From: JBGSYJ01 sp041748075
GTDB taxonomy: Bacteria > Acidobacteriota > Thermoanaerobaculia > Gp7-AA8
Reading direction: 5' to 3'
Length of the DNA stretch: 21,280 bases
NCBI GenBank assembly: GCA_041748075.1
Contig: JBGTDX010000075.1
Coordinates: 1 to 21,280 of the forward strand
Part shown: positions 15,401-21,280 of the stretch, piece after piece
How the letters are laid out: each line of letters opens with the position of its first letter
Numbering within the stretch: the first letter of the stretch is position 1
Program-made: the position numbers and the translations under genes
The notes under the pieces: generated by a model
Database searches by the model: none
What the model saw: the letters and a program-made list of their open reading frames with translations, nothing else
What the model was told of the DNA's origin: nothing

Positions 15401-18400
15401 TTGGTTCGTGATCGACGGCGCGCTGCAGGCGCGCGTCACGGTTACGGTTCTGCTGTCGTCATCACCACAACCGTTACTCACGCGTACCCAGTAGCGGGCG
15501 ACGTCTGTGCCGGGAGGAAAGCCTGGCGTCTGGAAGCTGCTGGAGGTGGCTCCAGGTAGTGGCGTGCTCGTCTCCCCTGTGAAACCGCTGTACCACTGGT
15601 ACGTCAGCGGCGCGCTGCCACCGGCAGAGACCGAGAGGATGATTTGACCATTGGCTGAGGATGCGTCCTGTGGCTCACCAGTGATGGTCGGTGCGATACA
15701 GCCTCTCGAGACGGTCGCCGTGCGGCTGTTGTCGGAGCCGCACGCGTTGCCGACGCGCACCCAATAGGTCGCGGACTCGACTCCATCGGCAAGCGCTGGC
15801 GTCTGGAACGAGGGCCCGGTCGCTCCGCCGATGGGACTGGCCGTGTCGCTGGAGGTGCCGCGATACCACTGGTACGTCAGCGGCGCGGTTCCGTCGGCAG
15901 AGACCGTAAGCGTCGCAACGCCGGTTGCCGAAGATGCGTCCTGGGGTTCCTGCGAGATTGAAGGCGCGGAGCACGAACGGGTCACAGTAACCGTTCTGCT
16001 GTCGTCCGAGCCGCAGCTGTTCGTCACACGCACCCAGTAGGTCGCAGAGTCCACGCTGGACGCGAACGCCGGTGTCGTGAAGTTACTGGAAGTCGCACCT
16101 GGGAGAGGACTGCCCGTGTTTCCTGTGGAACCGGCATACCACTGATAGGACAGCGGAGCCGTTCCGTTTGCGGAGACCGTAAGGGTGACGACACCGTCCG
16201 TCGAAGATGCGTCCTGCGGGTCGCCGGTGATCGAGGCTCCGACGCAGCTTCTGGATACCGTGACGGTGCGGCTGTCATCTGTCCCGCATGAGTTCGTCAC
16301 GCGGACCCAGTAGGTCGCCGATTCGACTCCATCAGCGAGCGCAGGAGTCTGCAAGGATGCCGCGGTAGCGCCGCTGATCGGACTTGCAGTGTTCCCGGTC
16401 GTGCCGCGATACCATTGATAGGATAGCGGGACCGTTCCGTTTGCGGAGACCGTAAGGGTGACGACACCGTCCGTCGAAGATGCATCCTGTGGCTCGCCGG
16501 TGATCGAAGCGGCATCGCAGTAGGTGAATGCATTCGGGAGCGAGCCGTTGCCGGAGTCGGGGTTCGTGACCGTCACCGTGACAGGCCCCGAAGGGTTCGC
16601 CGGCGTCGTCGCGGTGATCTGCGTTGCACTGACGACGTTGACCGAGCCTGCGGATGCACTTCCAAACGTGACACTCGCTCCGGCGACGAAGCCGGTGCCC
16701 GTGATTGACACGGCAGTGCCGCCAGCTGTGGGACCTGTCGAAGGGCTCACGGACGAAACAGTCGGAGCGCTCATCGTGTAGGTGAAGCCATTCGTCAACG
16801 TGGCGTTTTGCAGGTCGGGATTCGTGACGGTGATGTTCACGGATCCGGCAGCTCCCGGCGGCGTGGTGGCCGTGATCGACGTTTGGTTCGTGACTATGAC
16901 ATTCGTCGCAGCCGACCCGCCGAAGCTGACGGTTGCGCCCGCAACAAAACCGGTGCCGCTGATCACGACCGACGTACCACCTGCCGTCGGTCCGCTGCTC
17001 GGGGAAGCCCCGGAGATCGTCGGCGCGGCGCTCGAAGTCGTTGCCGAGACGACCTCACTGGGCTCGCTCGTGACCTGGTTCTGATTGTCCGAGTGAGCAT
17101 CTGTCACGGTCCGAATGTGGAAAAAATAGGTGGTTGAGGGGGAGAGGCCTGAGACGACAGCTTCGCTCGCGCTTTTTCCCTGAACATTCGAATCGATATT
17201 GAAAGGACCCGCGGGGTTGGACGCGCGAAAGACTACGTATCGGCCCACGTCATTGGTATACGAGATCGGTGTCCAGGACAACCTGATGGATGTCGTGCTG
17301 CTATCTGTCTGGGCAAGGCCAGTCGGAGCCACCGTCTGTGTCTGATCCCAGCCTGGCTGGCGAGCGTCTGCCCAGGCCTTGACGGACATGTTGCTCGCAC
17401 TGAGACCGTTGTAATCGAGTCTAAGCGAAGAAATTGTTGTCAGGTTTGAGAAACTGGACGGAAGATCGCCCGTAAGCTGATTCGAGTAGAGCCACAAACG
17501 CTGCAGATTCGTAAGATTGCCCAGCTCAGGGGGAATCGACCCGCTCAGCTGGTTTGCGTGGAGCCACAAGGAATCCAGATTCGTGAGATTGCCCAGCTCC
17601 GGCGGAATCGACCCGCTCAGCTGGTTTGCAGAGAGCAACAAGGAAACCAGATTCGTGAGATTGCCCAGCTCCGGGGGAACCGACCCGCTCAGCTGGTTTC
17701 CGTCGAGCCACAAGGAAACCAGATTCGTGAGATTGCCCAACTCGGGTGGAATCGACCCGCTCAGCTGGTTCCCGTCGAGATCCAAGCTCGTCAGATTCGC
17801 GAGATTTCCGAGCTCCGGCGGAATCGACGCGCTCAGCTGGTTTTTTCCGAGGTCCAAGCTCGTCAGATTCACGAGGTTGGCCAGCTCCGGCGGAATCGAC
17901 CCGCTCAGCTGGTTTGAGTTGAGCCACAAGGTCTGCAGATTTGAGAGATTGCCCAGCTCCGGCGGAATCGACCCGCTCAGCTGGTTTGAGGAGAGCCACA
18001 GGGACGGCAGATTCGTGAGATTGCCCAGCTCCGGTGGAATCGACCCGCCCAGCTGGTTTGAGTGGAGAAACAAGGAAAACAGATTCGTGAGATTGCCCAG
18101 CTCCGGTGGAATCGACCCGCTCAGCTGGTTTGAGTCGAGCCACAAGGAAACCAGATTCGTGAGATTGCCCAGCTCCGGTGGAATCGACCCGCTCAGCTGG
18201 TTTCCGTCGAGTTCCAAGCGCTGCAGATTTGAGAGATTGCCCAGCTCCGGCGGAATCGACCCACTCAGCTGGTTTGAGTAAAGCCACAAGCCCTGCAGAT
18301 TGGTGAGGTTGCCCAGCTCCGGCGGAATCGGCCCGCTCAGCTGGTTTGAGTCGAGCAACAAGAACTCCAGATTCGTGAGGTTGCCCAGCTCCGGCGGAAT

Positions 18401-18904
18401 CGACCCACTCAGCTGGTTTGAGTAGAGGTCCAAGAACTCCAGATTCGTGAGATTGCCCAGCTCCGGCGGAATCGACCCGCTCAGCTGGGTTGAGCTAAGC
18501 CACAAGTCCTGCAGATTCGTGAGATTGCCCAGCTCCGGTGGAATCGACCCGTTCAGCTGGTTTCCCTGGAGGACCAAGGACTGCAGATTCGTGAGGTTGC
18601 CCAGCTCCGGTGGAATCGATCCGCTCAGCTGGTTAAACCCCAATGAAATTGTGCGCACAGTCGTTTCGCCAACGTCGCAAGTGATGCCGAACCAGCTGCA
18701 CTCCGTACCCGCGGCTCCCGTCCACCCCGTGTTGTTCGTCCAGCTGGCGCCGTTCGTGGCGTTGTATAGCGCGAGCAGTGCGTTTCGCTCGCTTGCAGGT
18801 ATCGCCGCATGCAACGAGCCAGCCGCGAGAAGGATCGCGATACAAAGGACGAGCGGAGTGAAGAGTGTGCGATGCAACGTACCAGCTGGCCTTTCACTGG
18901 ACAT
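12404..18904 (-). CDS. Giant secreted multi-domain surface protein (LRR, FnIII, IPT/TIG, Ig-like, PKD)
   Basis: This 2166-residue protein probably acts in adhesion or recognition at the cell surface. Domains in order are: signal peptide (1-34); LRR N-terminal cap (36-80, Cys69 and Cys76); sixteen 24-residue plant-type LRRs (96-479) plus one divergent repeat (480-503); an FnIII-like domain (525-620); two IPT/TIG domains (about 627-710 and 713-795); six Ig-like modules of about 90 residues (796-1338), each with QWY, YWVRV and an N/SxCG cysteine; a PKD domain (about 1344-1446, WSFGDG) with extra cysteines; an ASH-like segment (about 1448-1543); a BACON-like segment (about 1558-1642); and four related beta-rich modules (about 1688-2166) ending STLDNGTGDSILRVD. 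There is no LPXTG signal or transmembrane anchor, so it may use a dedicated secretion route through its C-terminus. The start at 18904 has GAGGAG with 7-nt spacing. The C-terminal third is shared with the adjacent upstream paralog. Confidence 0.93.
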   Translation of the reverse strand: MSSERPAGTLHRTLFTPLVLCIAILLAAGSLHAAIPASERNALLALYNATNGASWTNNTGWTGAAGTECSWFGITCDVGETTVRTISLGFNQLSGSIPPELGNLTNLQSLVLQGNQLNGSIPPELGNLTNLQDLWLSSTQLSGSIPPELGNLTNLEFLDLYSNQLSGSIPPELGNLTNLEFLLLDSNQLSGPIPPELGNLTNLQGLWLYSNQLSGSIPPELGNLSNLQRLELDGNQLSGSIPPELGNLTNLVSLWLDSNQLSGSIPPELGNLTNLFSLFLHSNQLGGSIPPELGNLTNLPSLWLSSNQLSGSIPPELGNLSNLQTLWLNSNQLSGSIPPELANLVNLTSLDLGKNQLSASIPPELGNLANLTSLDLDGNQLSGSIPPELGNLTNLVSLWLDGNQLSGSVPPELGNLTNLVSLLLSANQLSGSIPPELGNLTNLDSLWLHANQLSGSIPPELGNLTNLQRLWLYSNQLTGDLPSSFSNLTTISSLRLDYNGLSASNMSVKAWADARQPGWDQTQTVAPTGLAQTDSSTTSIRLSWTPISYTNDVGRYVVFRASNPAGPFNIDSNVQGKSASEAVVSGLSPSTTYFFHIRTVTDAHSDNQNQVTSEPSEVVSATTSSAAPTISGASPSSGPTAGGTSVVISGTGFVAGATVSFGGSAATNVIVTNQTSITATTPPGAAGSVNITVTNPDLQNATLTNGFTYTMSAPTVSSVSPSTGPTAGGTAVSITGTGFVAGASVTFGSASAGSVNVVSATQITATTPANPSGPVTVTVTNPDSGNGSLPNAFTYCDAASITGEPQDASSTDGVVTLTVSANGTVPLSYQWYRGTTGNTASPISGATAASLQTPALADGVESATYWVRVTNSCGTDDSRTVTVSRSCVGASITGDPQDASSTDGVVTLTVSANGTAPLSYQWYAGSTGNTGSPLPGATSSNFTTPAFASSVDSATYWVRVTNSCGSDDSRTVTVTRSCSAPSISQEPQDASSATGVATLTVSADGTAPLTYQWYRGTSSDTASPIGGATGPSFQTPALADGVESATYWVRVGNACGSDNSRTATVSRGCIAPTITGEPQDASSANGQIILSVSAGGSAPLTYQWYSGFTGETSTPLPGATSSSFQTPGFPPGTDVARYWVRVSNGCGDDDSRTVTVTRACSAPSITNQPQSAASSDGRVTLGVTAEGTAPLSFQWYRGNSGNLSEPINGATAASFQTPLFNPGQTSASYWVRVSNACGQIDSATATITQSCVAARITVEPRDAAALSGIVTLSVTATGTAPLQYQWYRGASGDLSNPVGGATASSFLTPAFQSGESTARYWVRVTNSCGQNDSRTVVVSLEDPCASIPLSGAGFSFRGETSGCAPNALSCVAGEEIRFTSELLFNGPASCLDSVNARSTYHWSFGDGTGSSERNPSKSFAGPGPYFVTLSVTHPSGQRQATRLIEFAPRVVITEFPEAIVGPTSGGDTTVYTVRNIGGSQTTVNLTRQGTFFAQSPESFDLAPGASQRITITTLPVSQGRHDGRSVVSGAGVQPGTSVGVIFLAENAPIGDVIGVAVNSRVDVSSPVGASSVDDTATFTNTGSATLRGVASSDVAWLTPSPEVITIEPGREVDVPFTIDPTLRPDGGDAGTFNARLTLVYRLGTEQSGGPGTPLAGDKSGSTSAVVSHTATAATPAGQVLPLAEGEVAIFLPGVAHVQGSVGTFISDVTLTSLLKAVKIEGLRLHFRPSGSPVFRSLPSFDLSPDSSRTYADIARTIFENTTAVGSLQLRGNGAGSVVASASVFNSSNPAGTYGTTIPAFRSDRSAGANEKIFLTGLTSSETTHTNLYVQEATGLPASATIQFLNEQGVALDSREESLAGFGLLPLNSSVPPGGVSAVITTRGDSTGRLLAYATPVDRRSGDTWAIADWPRQYGYQATGPVLIPVAGALRGANDTYFRTDVAIMNSGESSGSGMMRFHSRTGSVIERTIELQASQSRIINDVLVNLFGISGDDAGYITFTPASGTFVLTSRTYTTVAGEPATFGSGVPTLALDSGIRLGGETKRMGGINDAAASTVSARRPNTFRTNLILVETAGEPVTVRATLRFISGNQKIVGQAIRSASFSLGARQYLQINQISHAILGDLRKSLGDLSNMQLELEVVEGNGAVVVLTSTLDNGTGDSILRVD
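14891..16519 (-). repeat. Six tandem Ig-like module repeats (about 270 bp each)
   Basis: Within the giant gene, six consecutive units share the protein pattern IT.EPQDASS..G...L.VSA.GTAPL.YQWY.G......P..GAT...F.TP......A.YWVRV.N.CG..DSRTVTV..SC. Conservation is also strong in DNA (GATGCGTCCTG-type and CCACTGGTA-type blocks recur). The repeats are more diverged from each other than the LRR units are, so they are probably older. Confidence 0.85.
17468..18619 (-). repeat. Sixteen tandem 72-bp LRR repeats
   Basis: The array is exactly 1,152 bp, sixteen units encoding [S/P][I/V]PPELGNLTNL followed by two variable residues, L, one variable residue, L, two variable residues and NQLSG. About 50 nt of each unit (the CAGCTCCGG, GGAATCGACCC and CTCAGCTGG blocks on the plus strand) are almost unchanged, while variation is confined to the part coding for the strand and its turn. 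Because the unit is a multiple of 3, several other frames stay open across it and give false ORFs on both strands. Confidence 0.95.
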
Positions 18905-18982
18905 TTCGAGACTCCTCAGTGGAACTGACGGACTCCTGTGGACATCACTGCTTAGACCCTTGGGCTGTTATAGTGAAGGTCG
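18905..18982. promoter_or_regulatory. Short spacer between tandem surface-protein genes, with Shine-Dalgarno site
   Basis: These 78 nt carry the strong ribosome-binding site of the downstream gene (GAGGAG on the minus strand, 18912-18917). No terminator is evident, so the two paralogs may be co-transcribed. Confidence 0.5.
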
Positions 18983-21280
18983 TCAATCGACCCGCAAAAT
19001 CGAGTCTCCCGTACCGTTGTCGAGTGTCGAGGTAAACGCAACGACGGTTCCCTGTCCGGCGATCACTTCGAACTCCAGTTGCATGTTGCTCAGGTCGCCG
19101 AGCTTGTTGCGCAGGTCAGGTCCGAAGATCGCGTGCGAGATGTTGTTGATCTGCAGGAACTGCCGCGGGCCCAGCTGGAAGTTCGCGGATCGGATTCCGT
19201 ACGCCGAGGTGTTCTGCGTTCCGGAGATGTACCGCAGCGTTGCCCTCACCGTCACTGGCTGGCCCGAGGTTTCCACCAGGCCGGCGTTGGTCCGGAACGT
19301 TCCCGGAGTTCCCGCCTGCACCGTGGTGAGCGAAGCGTCCGAGACTCCGCCGAGCTTCCGCGTCTCCCCTTCCAGACGCATTCCCGAGCTCAGCGGCATT
19401 GTCGGAACTCCCGAGCCGAACGTCGCCGGCTGTCCCGCGAGCGTCGTGTAGGTCCGGCTCGTCAGCGCAAAGCCACCGACATCGGGCGTGAAGACGATGT
19501 ACCCTGCATCGTCGCCCGTCACACCGAAAAAGCCGGCGACGACGTCATTCAGCATCATCGACTGCGACGAAGGCAGCGTGATGGTCCGTTCGGTGAGCAC
19601 GCCCGTGCGGGAGTAGAACTGCATCGTTCCCGAGCCGTCCGCCTCACCACTGTTCATGATGGCCACATCCGTCCGGAAGTGAGTGTTGTTCGCTCCCTGC
19701 AGTGATGCGGCCACGGGGATCAGCACCGGCTCGCTCGAGGCATAGCCGTAATACCGTGGCCAGTCGACCACCGCCCAGGTATCACCGCTCGCCCGGTCGA
19801 CCGGTGTGGCGTATGCCAGCAGTCTTCCCTCGGAGTCGCCCGTCGTCGTGATGACCGTGGAGACGGATCCGACGGGCGCCGACGAGTTGAGCGCCCTCAG
19901 GCCGAAGGCTTCGAGCGTTTCGATGCGGCTTTCGATGGGCACGCCCTCCGCACTGAAGAACTCGATCTGTGCGTTTGCCGGATGTCCCGACGCTTCCTGG
20001 ATGTAGAGGTTCGTATGCGTGGTGGGCGAGCTCAGAAGACCCGTCAGGAAGATCTTCTCGTTCGGCCCGGCCGAGCGGTCCGAGCGGAACGCAGGAATGG
20101 TCGTTCCGTACGTGCCCGCCGGGTTGCTCGCGTTGAACACATTCGCACTCGCCGCCACAGCGCCGGCATCATTGCCGCGAAGCTGCAGCGAACCGACCGC
20201 GGTCGTATTGCCGAACACTGAGCGTGCAATGTCGCCATACGTCAGAGGCTTGTTCGCAGCGAGATTGAACGGCGGCTGCGAGCTGAACGTTGTCGCTCCC
20301 AGCGGCCTGAAGAACATCTGCAGATTGCGAACGGTCAGCGCCTTGTACAGACTCGTCAGGGTGAGGTCAGAGATGAACCTGCCGACACTGCCCTGTACAT
20401 GGGCAATGCCGGGAAGGAAGATCGCCACTTCTCCCTCGATGAGCGGAGGAGCCTGACCCACCTGGGCCGCCGCCGCTGCGGTGTGCGAGATCCCGACTGA
20501 TGCCGTACCCGAGCCGCTGCCGCTCCGTGGCCGGATCGGCGAGCTCATGCCGGCAGCCTTGCCGAGCTGGTCGGTGCCCAGCCTGTAGACCAGCGAGAGC
20601 TTTGCCACAAAGGTCCCCGACTCGCCCCCGTCGGGACGCAGTGCCGGGTCGATTGCAAACGCCACGTCCACCGTTCCGCCCGGGGAGATCGTCACGACTT
20701 CCGGCGAGGGCAGAAGCCAGGCAGTATCCGAGGAGAGCACACCGGTCAATCCCGCCGAACCGGTGTTCGTGAAGCTCGCGGTTCCTTCGGCACTCGGCGC
20801 GCCGATGGGCGAGCTCACATCGACCCGGCTCATCAACGCGACTCCGATGACATCCCCCTCAGGTGGTGCGACGCCAAGCGCTACGATCGGCACGAAGGTT
20901 CCGGGCAGCACGCCATCTCCGGAGAGAACCGAGGTCCCCTCGCTCCGGCCGTCCGGCAGAGCGAGCGTGGTGACCGTGATTGTCTGCGAAGCACCCGGCT
21001 CGAGCGTGAACGACTCGGGGCTCTGCGCGAAGAAGGTTCCCTGCCTTGTGAGATTCACCGTGCTCGCCGATCCGCCGATGTTGCTCACCGTGAAGCTCGT
21101 CGTATCGCCGCCGGAGGTCGAGCCGACGATCGCTTCGGGATAATGCGTGATGACAACGCGCGGTGCAAAGTCGATCACTCGCGTGGCCTGTCGCTGTCCA
21201 CTCGGGTGCGTGACGGTGAGGGTCACCGTGAACGGTCCGGAACCCGTGAACACTTTCGATGGCTGTCTCTCGCTCGAGCT
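18983..21280 (-). CDS. Paralogous surface protein, C-terminal part (5' end outside window)
   Basis: The frame is open to the window end, giving the last 765 residues; an internal GTG at 21253 is not the start. What is visible is collinear with residues about 1410-2166 of the neighbouring giant protein: the end of a PKD domain (VTLTVTHPSGQRQAT), an ASH-like segment (NIGGSASTVNLTRQGTFFAQSP), a BACON-like segment (SSDTAWLLPSPEVVTISPGG), then the four beta-rich modules, ending in the same STLDNGTGDSILRVD. Long identical stretches such as LLAYATPVDR and AGTYGTTIPAFRSDRSAG show close paralogy. The missing N-terminal part could be a different recognition domain. It is likely secreted and transcribed with the gene downstream (78-nt gap, same strand). 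No enzyme motif is visible in this part. Confidence 0.9.
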   Translation of the reverse strand, partial: SSSERQPSKVFTGSGPFTVTLTVTHPSGQRQATRVIDFAPRVVITHYPEAIVGSTSGGDTTSFTVSNIGGSASTVNLTRQGTFFAQSPESFTLEPGASQTITVTTLALPDGRSEGTSVLSGDGVLPGTFVPIVALGVAPPEGDVIGVALMSRVDVSSPIGAPSAEGTASFTNTGSAGLTGVLSSDTAWLLPSPEVVTISPGGTVDVAFAIDPALRPDGGESGTFVAKLSLVYRLGTDQLGKAAGMSSPIRPRSGSGSGTASVGISHTAAAAAQVGQAPPLIEGEVAIFLPGIAHVQGSVGRFISDLTLTSLYKALTVRNLQMFFRPLGATTFSSQPPFNLAANKPLTYGDIARSVFGNTTAVGSLQLRGNDAGAVAASANVFNASNPAGTYGTTIPAFRSDRSAGPNEKIFLTGLLSSPTTHTNLYIQEASGHPANAQIEFFSAEGVPIESRIETLEAFGLRALNSSAPVGSVSTVITTTGDSEGRLLAYATPVDRASGDTWAVVDWPRYYGYASSEPVLIPVAASLQGANNTHFRTDVAIMNSGEADGSGTMQFYSRTGVLTERTITLPSSQSMMLNDVVAGFFGVTGDDAGYIVFTPDVGGFALTSRTYTTLAGQPATFGSGVPTMPLSSGMRLEGETRKLGGVSDASLTTVQAGTPGTFRTNAGLVETSGQPVTVRATLRYISGTQNTSAYGIRSANFQLGPRQFLQINNISHAIFGPDLRNKLGDLSNMQLEFEVIAGQGTVVAFTSTLDNGTGDSILRVD

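Noticed and set aside
17517..18287. Repetitive open frames of about 254 codons on both strands in the LRR region
   Set aside because: They are by-products of a 72-bp repeat, a multiple of three without stops in other frames. The minus-strand LRR frame is continuous with a signal peptide and downstream domains.
17468..18619. CRISPR-like look of regular repeats with variable inserts
   Set aside because: The units are 72 bp, in frame, inside a coding sequence, and the variable part codes for the LRR strand. No cas genes are present.
17468..18619. Diversity-generating retroelement acting on the LRR array
   Set aside because: There is no reverse transcriptase or template repeat in the window, and the variable codons do not show adenine-specific substitution.

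Overview
The window is about 21 kb of high-GC bacterial DNA with widely spaced genes, most of them for exported or cell-envelope proteins. An Oar-type TonB-dependent receptor, a giant secreted protein built of leucine-rich, fibronectin, IPT/TIG, Ig-like and PKD modules, and a cluster of exported serine hydrolases together suggest a Gram-negative soil-type bacterium, most likely an Acidobacteriota or close relative. This placement is inferred from gene style only; no rRNA or marker gene is present.

Layout. 1-533 (-): 5' part of a PAS-domain protein cut by the window edge. 774-3728 (-): TonB-dependent receptor with a strong terminator. 3729-4515: no intact gene, but a decayed TlpA-like thioredoxin fragment and a long imperfect inverted repeat. 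4516-5763 (-): S41-type protease. 6176-6784 (+): TlpA-like thioredoxin. 6966-10403 (-): probable three-gene operon read leftward, in the order alpha/beta hydrolase, AraC-type regulator, TAP-like hydrolase. 10849-12180 (+): a second alpha/beta hydrolase paralogous to the first gene of that operon. 12404-18904 and 18983-21280 (-): two tandem paralogous surface proteins; the upstream one is cut by the window end.

The most unusual structure is a 341-bp cassette present twice in inverted orientation (5921-6261 and 10318-10658, ungapped, 20 mismatches by my count). It contains an untranslated leader, an 8-codon leader ORF whose stop abuts the next ATG, and the first 28 codons of a signal peptide. 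One copy leads the thioredoxin gene, the other the three-gene hydrolase operon, so two unrelated exported proteins have an identical N-terminus. All five differences inside the coding part are silent, while the leader has accumulated 15 changes. The thioredoxin still carries a second hydrophobic segment behind the acquired one, which suggests leader capture. A 19-bp piece of the cassette edge also lies upstream of the TonB receptor. The second notable structure is the LRR array of the giant protein: sixteen 72-bp units almost identical except at the residues expected to form the ligand-facing surface.
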